Assembly: GCA_026874595.1 (NCBI GenBank)
Contig: CM049320.1
Span: 43,596,714-43,660,713, forward strand
Reading direction: 5' to 3'
Length of the DNA: 64,000 nt
Source: Sipunculus nudus
Taxonomy: Eukaryota > Annelida > Sipuncula > Golfingiida > Sipunculidae
Under the pieces are notes generated by a model. That model did not search any database, had not been told where the DNA came from, and saw only the letters and a list, made by a program, of their open reading frames with translations. The translations under genes were made by a program, and so were the position numbers. Shown in pieces: positions 1 to 9,786 of the stretch; the first letter of the stretch is position 1; each line of letters starts with the position of its first letter.

Positions 1-1330
1 TTGGCCATATCTCCAAAATTATAAGCCTCAATTACATAAACTATAGCTTATTTTCTTCCTCTGAGTCTCCTCCATAACCTGGTGTAGTCATCTGGTCACA
101 ATTTTGTGTCACCTTGTCAGTGTGTCTGTCTGTTTGTCAATTGTCCTCAAATTCGCCTGCTTGCTCTTGCGTCTCACATATAGCATTCTACAGCCCCCAG
201 TTTTGAAAGAATCTTTTTGAAACTATTACATCTTAAGTCTTACACTAATATCTCGAAACCAACTTTTCATTTTCCGGATATGGCCGCTAGGGGGCGCTGA
301 ACTCGAACCTCTCCCAACATATCATGCTTTGGTAATATGTCCAAAACTATAAACCTCAGTTACATAAACTGTAGCTTTTTTCTTCCTTTGAGTCTTCTCC
401 ATAACCTGGAGTAGTCATCTGGACTCAATCTTGAGTTACTTTGTCAGTGTGTCTGTCTGTTTGTCAGTTGTCCTCAAATTCGCCTGCTTAATTGCTGGTT
501 CTTGCGTCTCACATATAGCATTCTATAGGCCACAGTTTTGAGGGAATCCTTTTGAAACTATTACACCTTATGTCTTACACTAATATCTCGAAATAAATTT
601 TTCATTTTCCGGATATTGCCACTAGTGCGCGCTGCACACGACCCTTACACACATACCATTGTATTGGCCATATCTCTACACCCAAAGCCTCAGTTACATA
701 AACTTTGGCTTATTTTATTCCTTTTAGTCTTCTCCATAACCTGATTAAGGCATCTGGTTTCAATCTTCTGTCACTTTGTCAGTGTCCATCTGTTTGTCCG
801 TTATCCTCAAAGTCGCCTGCTTGCTGGTTCTTACGCCTTACATATAGCATTCTACAGGCCACAGCTTTGACGGAATCCTTTTGAAACTGGGACATCTCAT
901 GTCATACGCTAATAATACAAACCGCGTTTGTCGTTTTTGGAATATGTCCGCTAGAGGGCGCTACAGTCGAACCTCCCAAGTATATCATTAATTCGCCATA
1001 CCTCCAAAACTATTAATCTAAATTACATTAATTATAACTCATTTTCTTCCTTTGAATCTTCTCCATAACCAGGTTAAGTCATCTGGTGTCAATCTTGTCT
1101 CACAAAGTCAGTATGTCTGTCTGTTTGTCTTTTGTTGTCGGCTTTGTCTGCTAGCCTGTTCTTTTGTCTCATATGTCATTCTACGGGCCACATATTCTCA
1201 GCAATGTCCTTGAGAGTCATTCCATTGATAGAAAACCGACAAAATTTTCTGTCTGTCCATCTGTGTTTCACTTCCGATTTCCGGCAAGCGTTCGACCTAT
1301 GGTCGTCTAGTTTTATTATTACTGAGAGAG
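1..1330. repeat. Four diverged tandem units of ~330 bp
   Basis: Units begin near 1, 329, 664 and 992, each with a TTGGCCATATCTCCAAAA-like start, then a TTACATAAACT block, a CTCCATAACCTGG block and a TTGTCAGTGTGTCTGTCTG block. The copies are clearly diverged (substitutions and small indels), so the array is old. The first unit starts at the window edge, so the array probably extends to the left. It ends near a short GA microsatellite (1,324-1,343). No coding capacity is seen. Confidence 0.85.
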
Positions 1331-1344
1331 AGAGAGAGAGAGAG

Positions 1345-1957
1345 CGCAACTTTAAACGTGCGCTTCACTCGACTGTAGGAAACGACTGCTTTGCAAGTCT
1401 TTTTTTATTTATTAATTAACCGCTGTGATTAGACAGATACCAACTTTTATACAGCGAACTTTAAAACATCTTGTCACCTATAACGCTCACGTGATATAAG
1501 TAACGTGTTTCACTTACCTCCGGTTGCAAGCGAAGCTAAAAGTGATTGTGAAAATCAAGCTTCAAGCCACCGAGTGAACAAGAGAATGGTCTCTCAACGG
1601 AACGCGTTAGTATATCATGCTAGATTAATCCCTCCTTTACGAAAACACTAGGGTGTGTTTTATATACCCCAATTCCACTTATATCAAGGTGTTTATACAA
1701 CTTTAATTTGTTTGTGACTAAGGTTCTTATTTTGTATTTAGCTTATTATAAATATTTACGCTGAACACTTCCTGATAAATTTTAAAGCCATTTTGGACCT
1801 AGATTTAACGGGGTATACAGAACATGTAAAACACCATGCATATGTCTCCAGGGAATCATTACAAAAGAGTCATCCACATCACTGCAGTGTTTAGCTGTTC
1901 TGACAATGACGCTAATTCTATGTTAGCAGTTGATATGTATTGAGCAATATAATATTC

Positions 1958-1997
<40 letters not shown>

Positions 1998-2486
1998 CTA
2001 AATACTTAATATATTACAAGCCTAGGAAAAATATATTTTTTTATTTCATCTATTCGAATAAAATCTAAAGCCATGTTCATTTGGAAAGTTAAGTATACAG
2101 GTACACGGGAGTGGGTATCCCTCCAATATTGAGAAAACGTTTAAATATGCATTGTAAAGTGGACATTTTGAGGCACCTTAAAAATATGAGGATATTCTGT
2201 TCCTCAACTACTGTTCTCTTATATTTCTTTGCATGACGTAGTCAAACTTTCAGATGGTGGGGGTTCAGGTGTGGCCGGCTATGTTTATATTTCTTCAAAT
2301 TTGGATATTAACTAGAAAGTCAAAACATTTATTCGTTTGTTACATATTGATATCTATAGATATCTATATGGTGAAAATGCGTATCTACGTTCATAACTTG
2401 CAAAATTGCATCGTTAAACTGTAATCCTTGTAGTAATATAATTGATATGTTCAAGTTGCATGTTAAACTTTGCATTCTACCCGTTT
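1345..2486. other. AT-rich stretch without a recognisable gene
   Basis: Only short chance frames are seen. The stretch holds an (AT)n microsatellite at 1,963-1,995. I find no exon-like block bounded by splice sites and no recognisable repeat. Confidence 0.5.
1963..1995. repeat. (AT)n microsatellite
   Basis: An uninterrupted AT dinucleotide run of about 33 bases, read directly. Confidence 0.95.
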
Positions 2487-2575
2487 CTCTGGTCCAGGCA
2501 GAACACAGAACTCAACAGGGCACAGGTCGTGAGTTCGAGTATTAGCCGAGGAGCCGTGTATAGAAACATTTGGAT
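2487..2575 (+). mobile_element. tRNA-derived SINE-like fragment (family 2)
   Basis: It contains CACAGGTCGTGAGTTCGAG, which resembles a pol III box B (GGTTCGANNCC type) preceded by an anticodon-arm-like block, and ends with TAGAAACATT. The same layout is found on the minus strand at about 23,805-24,005 (CACAGACCGTGAGTTCGAG followed by TAGAAACATT). Two similar copies in opposite orientations argue for a dispersed tRNA-derived element. The box A end is weak. Confidence 0.45.
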
Positions 2576-3116
2576 GCTATCTTAATCACAGAGCTGTTCA
2601 TTAATATCCTAAACTTATGAGTGAGTAGGTAATTTTCTAAACTGTGGATAATTAATAATTTAATTACAAGGGGAAAAGATAAATAAAAATGAAAATTAAT
2701 TACGATAATCTTGGAAAAGAAAGTCACTGCTCAAGGGGGGGGGGGGGGGATGGATCCGTGTGTGATAGCATATGTAGGCAACATGATGCTATTTTCAAAC
2801 TGAGATATATATATACAATCAGACTGACAGTAAATATGTTATTTTATTTTTTAACTGCACATACATGTAGGATTTCCACAAGGAGATGGGATTTTATCAA
2901 ATATTAACTGTTGTTATGTATCCTTAATACATATAGCCGCTAGGAAGGTATTGTGTTTTCCCTTCGTTGCTTTGTTTGATTTGTCAGTCTGCAACTTACC
3001 ACAAAAAGTTTTGGACGGTTTTCGATTAAATTTTGCAGAGGGCTATACCATAATATTTTACATAGTATTTCCATCTGCGCGTACTCTTATGTATTGCTTC
3101 TGCATCCACATGAATG

Positions 3117-3480
3117 TTGAATGGAGCTCCACCTCCACGTAATGTATGAATGTAGCTCCACCTCCACATGATGTAGCTCCACCTCCACGTAATATATTAA
3201 TGTAGCTCCATCTCCACGTGATTTATGAATGAAGCTCCACCTCAACGTGATGTAGCACTACCTCCACGTAATGTAGCTCCACCTCCACGTAATGTATGTA
3301 TCTCCTACTGCAAGGAATATTGGTACGTGTTTCCATCTGAAGGTAGTTTATATGTAGTTCAACTATATGCAAGGCATGGACTTCCACCTGCACGTAATGT
3401 ATTTTCAAGTGCATATAATATATGAATGCATTTCTGCCTGCAAGTTATACATGAACACATTCCACCCTCAGGCAATGTTT
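3117..3480. repeat. Degenerate minisatellite, TGTAGCTCCACCTCCACG units
   Basis: Irregular units of TGTAGCTCCACCTCCACGTAATG recur from about 3,120 to 3,300 with spacings of roughly 20-40 bases. They decay to the right into CCACCTGCACGTAATGTAT-like copies up to about 3,480. Short frames on both strands here follow from the repeat. The array lies downstream of gene 1 (minus strand), close to its likely 3' UTR. Confidence 0.7.
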
Positions 3481-3528
3481 ATATGTATGTGTTTTCAAAT
3501 GCACGTTATGTATTTATATCCATCAGCA

Positions 3529-3534
3529 TTTATT
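3529..3534 (-). terminator. Candidate polyadenylation signal of gene 1
   Basis: TTTATT on the plus strand reads AATAAA on the minus strand, about 190 bases past the stop codon of the minus-strand gene at 3,724. It is the first AATAAA I noticed downstream. The hexamer is common in AT-rich DNA, so this is only plausible. Confidence 0.4.
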
Positions 3535-3723
3535 CACGGTACGCATTTTCAGATTAGAAAAAAATGTAAAGACCAAAAATATTCTTAACACTATGTACAA
3601 GAATTTAGCCGTTAATAATTTTCTTGTAGATCATTTAGTTTTTCAGGGTTTTTGATTAAGAAGCAGTAGAGATTCGACAAATGTTTCCTGAATGTGTGTC
3701 TCAAACATTGAAAGAACGATTCT

Positions 3724-4392
3724 TTACTCTTTCAGAGCTGACATTAGGTCTGTGTGTAACTTGTTCGTGCGGACTCGCATACGATCAAAATCAACAAAGG
3801 TTGATTCTTTTGCAGCGTTCTTGTGTAAAAGCTCTTCCCCAAATCTGAGTTTTTGCTTGGTAAACAAATCATTTGTTGGGGTATGCGGCCTAGCGATAGG
3901 ACCCCCACTTCTTTTTACGTACATCTGTAACGTATTTTTGGGATCGTACATATACCGGGAGAATCTGTTGTCCAGGGGCGAATGCTGGCTGCCGTTTGTA
4001 ATATTTCTGGAGTCCCGCAGCCATTTCTCTATACGGTTATTACGGTGGTCGTGTTGATCACACACCCTGACACCGGGCCTGTCCGTTCTGTTTCCTGGAG
4101 TGACGCCGGTCACTTTTCTCTCAACAAGCAGATGGTTCTCAGGGTCGGCCAGCTTTTGACACCTTTTCAGCCAGTCCAGCACGAGCTCTGATCGGTCGTG
4201 TTCGCCCACCGATCGGCTGTTTTCTTTAAACCTGCGCGCTGGGTCTACACTTGGGAGGTTGGCCAGCTCAGCCAAGGTTCGACTGCGGTAGAACCATCCG
4301 GGTGCTTTACGACTCGGTGGCGCCTTTAAGCCGGGGGCCCCACAGCGTGAACAACCCCTCAAAGGCTTGAAGTGATGGGAACCGGACGCCAT
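3724..4392 (-). CDS. Uncharacterised 222-residue basic protein, last exon of gene 1
   Basis: This is an open frame of 222 codons from an ATG at 4,392 in a strong Kozak context (A at -3, G at +4) to TAA. The protein starts MASGSHHFKPLRGCSRCGAP and is hydrophilic and rich in R, K, D and N. It has a CSRCG pair near residue 15, an FYRSRTLAELANLPSVDP block, a charged middle region (RCQKLADPENHLLVERKV) and an FVDFDRMRVRTNKLH stretch before the C-terminal LMSALKE. I see no signal peptide, membrane segment or catalytic motif, and I do not recognise the family. The frame is more GC-rich than its surroundings, which supports coding. It stays open upstream through an acceptor at 4,414-4,416, so an earlier exon may add residues, and the ATG chosen is only the best within this exon. 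A cytoskeletal or ciliary protein is possible but not shown. Confidence 0.7.
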   Translation of the reverse strand: MASGSHHFKPLRGCSRCGAPGLKAPPSRKAPGWFYRSRTLAELANLPSVDPARRFKENSRSVGEHDRSELVLDWLKRCQKLADPENHLLVERKVTGVTPGNRTDRPGVRVCDQHDHRNNRIEKWLRDSRNITNGSQHSPLDNRFSRYMYDPKNTLQMYVKRSGGPIARPHTPTNDLFTKQKLRFGEELLHKNAAKESTFVDFDRMRVRTNKLHTDLMSALKE

Positions 4393-4413
4393 GCTCAAAA
4401 CATTCTCCAGCCT

Positions 4414-4416
4414 CTG
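4414..4416 (-). other. Splice acceptor at the 5' edge of the gene 1 exon
   Basis: On the minus strand TTGTGTCTTTGTCAG precedes AGGCTGGAGAATG: a pyrimidine-rich tract and CAG, 21 bases before the chosen ATG. The seven codons between acceptor and ATG are open (RLENVLS). I could not identify the upstream exon, which would lie at higher coordinates. Confidence 0.5.
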
Positions 4417-5825
4417 ACAAAGACACAAGCATAAATATTTTGATTTACAATTAATCTTTCCAGATCGTATGTTTTTACATGCACCAGCATCACATGTAAT
4501 CATTAAATGGTTAAACTCGCTCTAAAGGTAAGACACAGAAGCTTCTGTTATAAACATCTATCATATAAAAGACGCCTTGGCTTAAAAGAAAAAAGCAGAC
4601 AGCCGCAGAAGAATTCATTGAAAAAAGGGTAAATGAATGAAGAAGACCACACGTCTTCTGCGAGAATATTCCTGTTTAAGTCACGGGAACAGGGTGCAGG
4701 CAGTATTAGTCAGAAGAGGACGTTCGTTATTATCATGAAGTGGTCTACAGATGACTTTCAATCTGACGTAAGGTCGGCAAGAAAAGATATCTAAATACCG
4801 TCAATTCCATAAATACTCAATTACAGCTTTGCAATGGCTCTGTTATGTCGGCATCTATATCAGAGGGGGTACATTTAACAGATCTGAATTATTAGGTATG
4901 CAGTGCATGGGCTGAACTGTGAGAACCTCTTTACACATAATAAGAAAACTTATAAACATACAACGCACTTGTAATAAACGAACCCAGCACTCGCCAGGAT
5001 ACCGTGAACAAACTGTCATAGAAGAGTCTCAACATTTTTACGAATTAAGATCGGTCACAAACCCGGTACTCGCAAGATGATGCCGGTCAATATCAGAGTA
5101 TGGAGGGATGATTAAACTTCTGTGTTAAAGGAGAGATAAGTACTGTGATATGTCTAGACCAGCGCATGGAAGACTGGGAACACTGCACTACAGCAGTGTA
5201 AGAGAAGGTATGCTTGGGAACACTGCTCTTTTCTGACATCTCGGGGTGAACTTTTGCATGTTTATTCTCAATTAGTATCAGCTTTTGTTTGCACAAATCT
5301 TGTGTTGTTGGGAAACCCTCAGCACCACTGTTGGTGAACAGTGAGAGTGTTTACCCAGCACTCCCTGCGCCGCGTTATCAGCACGACTAATCCACTATTC
5401 TACTCACAGCTACTATTTTCACTCTTCATCCTTGGCAAAGCCGGGATTACCTCGAATGAACATGCACGTACGAACAAAGGCAACCGCTGTTTAGGATTAT
5501 ACAGCAATGAGTTTGGTTAATGACTTAATTAACTGCGGTACAGTTTAGGTCGTGATTGACCGTATTGCCGAGTCCACATATCTCGGCAAACCTAGCGAGA
5601 TCAGTTTAGACTCCCAGTACCAGGATGGTAAATAAAAGCAAATAAAAGTTTTTCCTGGTAGAAAATGGGCCTGGCTTTATGTATTAATTTTAATATTCCA
5701 CTGCATCCTGACTATGTGATGCCCCTGTCTGCAAGGTGTCTTTATTTATTAAAAACATATTATTAATTAATATTTGATATTTAAAGTGTCAAAGAAACTT
5801 CAATAAAAAGCTAAGAGCGGACTTA
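4417..5825. other. No gene recognised
   Basis: Moderately AT-rich sequence with only short frames. An upstream exon and promoter of the minus-strand gene ending at 3,724 may lie here, but no exon stands out. Confidence 0.4.
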
Positions 5826-7255
5826 TTACAGTACCAGCTTTACTGATCGGTATGTACCAAGCTGAATAGACCTAGTATGTCTAATTACAGTGCCAGGTTT
5901 ACAGATCGTGTGTACCAAGCTGATCAGACCTAGTATGTCTAATTACAGTGCCAGGTTTACAGATCGTGTGTACCAAGCTAATCAGACCTAGTATGTCTAA
6001 TTACAGTGCCAGGTTTACAGATCGGTGTGAACCAAGCTTATCAGACCTAGTATGTCTGATTACAGTGCCAGATTTACAGGTCGTGTGTACCAAGCTGATC
6101 AGACCTAGTATGTCAAATTACAGTGCCAGATTTACAGGTCGTGTGTACCAAGCTGATCAGACCTGGTATGTCCAATTACAGTGCCAGGTTTAAAGGTCGT
6201 GCGGACTAAGCTGATCAGACCTATTATGTCTAATTACAGTGCCAGATTTACAGGTCGTGTGTACCAAGCTGATCAGACCTAGTATGTCTGATTACAGTGC
6301 TAGATGTACAGGTCGTGAGTGCCAAGCTGATCAGACCTAGTATGTCTAATTACAGTGCCAGATTTACAGGTCGTGTGTGCCAGGCTGATAAGACCTAGTA
6401 TGTCTAATTACAGTGCCAGATTTACAGGTCGTGTGTGCCAGGCTGATCAGACTTAGTATGTCTGATTACAGTGCCAGTTTTACAGGTCGTGTGTGCCAAG
6501 CTGATCAGACCTAGTATGTCTTATTACATCGCAAGGTTTATATGTCGTGTGTACCAAGGTGATCAGACCTAGTATGTCTAATTACAGTGCTAGATTTACA
6601 GGTCGTGAGTACCAAGCTGATCAGACCTAGTATGTCTAATTACAGTGCCAGATTTATAGGTCGTGTGTGCCAGGCTGATCAGACCTAGTATGTCTTATTA
6701 CAGTGCCAGATTTACAGGTCGTGTGTACTAAGCTGATCAGACCTAGTATGTCTAATTACAGTGCCAGATTTACAGATCGTGTGTACCAAGCTTATCAGAC
6801 CTAGTATGTCTAATTACAGTGCCAGGTTTATGGGTCGTGTGTGCCAAGCTGATCAGACCTAGTATGTCTAATTACAGTGCCAGATTTACAGGTCGTGTGT
6901 GCCAGGCTGATCAGACTTAGTATGTCTGATTACAGTGCCAGATGTACAGGTCGTGTGTACCAAGCTGATCAGACCTAGTTTGTCTAATTACAGTGCCAGG
7001 TTTACAGGTCGTGTGTGCCAGGCTGATCAGACCTAGTATGTCTAATTACAGTGCCAGATTTACAGGTCGTGTGTACCAAGCTGATCAGACCTAGTATGTC
7101 TTATTACAGTGCCAGATTTACATGTCGTGTGTACTAAGCTTATCAGACCTAGTATGTCTAATCAAAGTGCCAGATGTACAGGTCGTGTGTACCAAGCTGA
7201 TGAGACATGTATGTCTAATTACAGTGCCAGATTTACAGGTCGTGTGTACCAAAAT
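5826..7255. repeat. 58-bp satellite, ~25 copies
   Basis: The unit holds ACAGTGCCAGATTTACAGG, TCGTGTGTACCAAGCTGATC and AGACCTAGTATGTCTAATT. For example, CTAATTACAG starts at 5,881 and again at 5,939. Copies differ by scattered substitutions (ACC/GCC, GATCAG/TATCAG) and length is almost constant. Short frames within it are repeat artefacts. The array ends against the start of a long interspersed repeat at about 7,300. Confidence 0.95.
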
Positions 7256-7304
7256 GATTGTGGTTTGTTCTTCAAACTGAAGGCTTCTTTTTAAATCAGG
7301 CTAT

Positions 7305-9068
7305 TTTTTATCTATATGTTATCTATAAGTCATCTGAGCTATAGTTGTGGTCCACTGTCCGTCGTCCGTGCGTCTGTCCGTCCGTAAATAGTAATCCAAA
7401 ATTCGGAAAAATGTTAGATGTCCCCAAGATCTCCTACCAAGCCAAAAACTTGGTCTTTGCGACTTCGATCCTTTGAGAAATTAAGGAAAAACCTCAATTT
7501 TTAATTAAATACCTATTTTCACACTCCAGAACTGCCTAATATCAAAACCACTCATCTATTTTTCCTCATATTTACCATAAATATTCCCCTCTATAGTTCC
7601 TATAAACATTCCAGAAATTTGGTTTGTATTATATAATTTAAAAAAGTTATGGGCCCAAAATATTGCACTTTATAAAAATATCAGGAAAAAAATATTTAGT
7701 TACTTAACACAAAAAATGTTAAAGCTAAGGACTTTTTTCAGTAATATAACTTTAATTAATCAAAATTTAATTGTATACCCAAAATTAGATCAAAATCTTT
7801 TAAAGTTTTAAAAATATTTACAAAAATATAAAATTGGTACCTTAAATTTTGCCCAAATTTGACCATGGCACGTTTTTGCTCGTAAGTATATTTAATTTAT
7901 TTTTCACAGCCGATATACATGTGGATTTTATCTGTTGAATTCTGAAATTTGAAAGTAAAAGCTTAAAAATTATTCTAATTATTGAAGTTTTTCAGATGCT
8001 CTAATGTATTTGCATTTTGTATATCCAAGACCCCACTCTTGCTCACTCCAACCTTGCCTAGGTAACCTTATTAGTGATGCAGCACTGGCAGAACACACCT
8101 GCTGTAATAAACATACACTTATTCTCATGGGCCCTACCCTAACACCCCCCCCCCCCCCCCCACCACCACCACCACCATCACCAATTATATTGCAATACAT
8201 GGTTTGTTATTGTCAACTGTATTTCTTTAAATGTAAAGTTGTTTTTGATCCAATGTGCACAACTTTTCTTGAAATATTAAATCAAGAAGTAATCCAAGAG
8301 ATGCCACGTTGTTCTGATGTAGCATTTTTAAGAAATCATTTCCTTTCAAATAATTAAACAAAATATAATTTAACACATCAGTAGCCATAATTTGAAAATA
8401 TATGAAACAAATCATGGATAAATAAAGGTGCAATTTAAAATTGTGAATTCTGGAGTGTTATTTTCATATATTATTGCTTTGCAAATTGAAAAAATATATT
8501 TTGTAAAAAAAAAAGAAATATATCTGTGTGCATAATGTGCTGTTACCTGACTAAATTAAGTATAAATATTGATGCAATTAAGATTTGTGAATCAATTTAA
8601 ATATTTAGATATATATTATATACTGTAAATATAGTAAAAATAGTAAAATTTATAAACTTTAAAAAATGACTTAACAAAGAAAAAATAGGATCAATATAAT
8701 ATTTGTTAAGTATTTTCCTGTCTCAGTAGAATGGAAATTAAAGTTATCTGCTTTGTTTTCCATCTCTCTGCCTGTTTTTTAAATATTTAAAAATAATTTC
8801 ATTTAAATTAATTCTTATCCTTAACATATAGGCAGAGGTGCTGTAACTCCCACCAGTCCCTGTAAGCACCATTGAATTTCATTCCGTATTCTTTATTAAT
8901 ATCTAAAGGTTTTGTAACTCTCCCCCCCCCCCCCCACCAGTCATTGAGCCCTAGCTCCCGAGCACTGAGGATAGTATTTTTTACTGCAATTTAAAAAAAT
9001 CTATGATGATGCAGTTATAACTGTTACAATCAGCTGAGCGCCGTGACCCATGGGTCCCTTGTTGCATA
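7305..9068 (+). mobile_element. Long interspersed repeat family A, near full-length copy
   Basis: The left end is CTGAGCTATAGTTGTGG followed by GTCCGTCGTCCGTGCGTCTG. The right end is CAGCTGAGCGCCGTGACCC then ATGGGTCCCTTGTT. The middle carries ACCTTAAATTTTGCCCAAAT, CTAGGTAACCTTATTAGTG and a poly-C/CCA tract at 8,144-8,177. Related copies are at 40,893-43,330 (minus, interrupted), 44,470-45,740 (plus) and 62,860-63,690 (plus, internally different), with a right-end fragment at 32,020-32,370. No transposase or RT is seen, so it looks non-autonomous. I cannot assign a class. Confidence 0.75.
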
Positions 9069-9226
9069 TTTGTAATTACACCTAACTTGTAATAAGGTTC
9101 TATGACAAAATTCATATTACTAGACCCGGCTCACTACTTAAGTCATTTTACTCATAATCCCTCTCATTTACGCAAAAATGAAAAAAAAAAAACACACGAA
9201 GATGATATGCCTTACACTTCCGACTT

Positions 9227-9786
9227 AACTCAGAAGCCACACATTTGACGAGCATGTTGTTTGAGGGTGACGTCATATCTCGGAAGCCAGACACCTGGCG
9301 GGCATTTTGTTTGACTGTGACGTCATAGATCGGAAGTCACACACCTGACGGGCATGTTGTTTGAGGGTGACGTCATGTCTCGGAAGCCACACAGCTGACG
9401 GGCATGTTGTTTGAGGGATACGTCATATCTCGGAAGCCAGACACCTGGCGGGCATTTTGTTTGACTGTGACGTCATAGATCGGAAGTCACACACCTGACG
9501 GGCATGTTGTTTGAGGGTGACGTCATGTCTCGGAAGCCACGCAGCTGACGGACATGTTGTTTAAGGGATACGTCATATCCCGGAAGCCACACACCTGGCG
9601 GGTATTTTTGTTTGACGGTGACGTCATAGCTCGAAAGCCACATACCTGACGGGCATGTTGTTTGAGGATGACGTCATATCTCGGAAGTCACAAGCCTGAC
9701 GGGCATGTTGTTTGATGTCGACCTCGTAGCCCGGAAGCCACACACCTGACGGGCATGTTGTTTGACGGTGACGTCATATCAGCAGC
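9227..9786. repeat. 50-bp minisatellite with CRE palindromes, ~11 copies
   Basis: The unit is CGGAAGCCACACACCTGACG, GGCATGTTGTTTGAGGGTGA, CGTCATATCT. Eight of the eleven units carry a perfect TGACGTCA, the consensus ATF/CREB (CRE) site; the others have one or more changes. Units 2-4 and 5-7 match each other as a three-unit (150-bp) higher-order block. Confidence 0.9.

Noticed and set aside
5826-7255. CRISPR-like array
   Set aside because: The 58-bp units are contiguous tandem copies without unique spacers, in a eukaryotic sequence. The same holds for the 17-, 31-, 43- and 48-bp arrays.
8004-8357. 117-residue frame with a proline run
   Set aside because: It lies inside a dispersed repeat and the prolines come from its poly-C/CCA tract. 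The homologous copies at 41.0 and 44.9 kb do not keep the frame.
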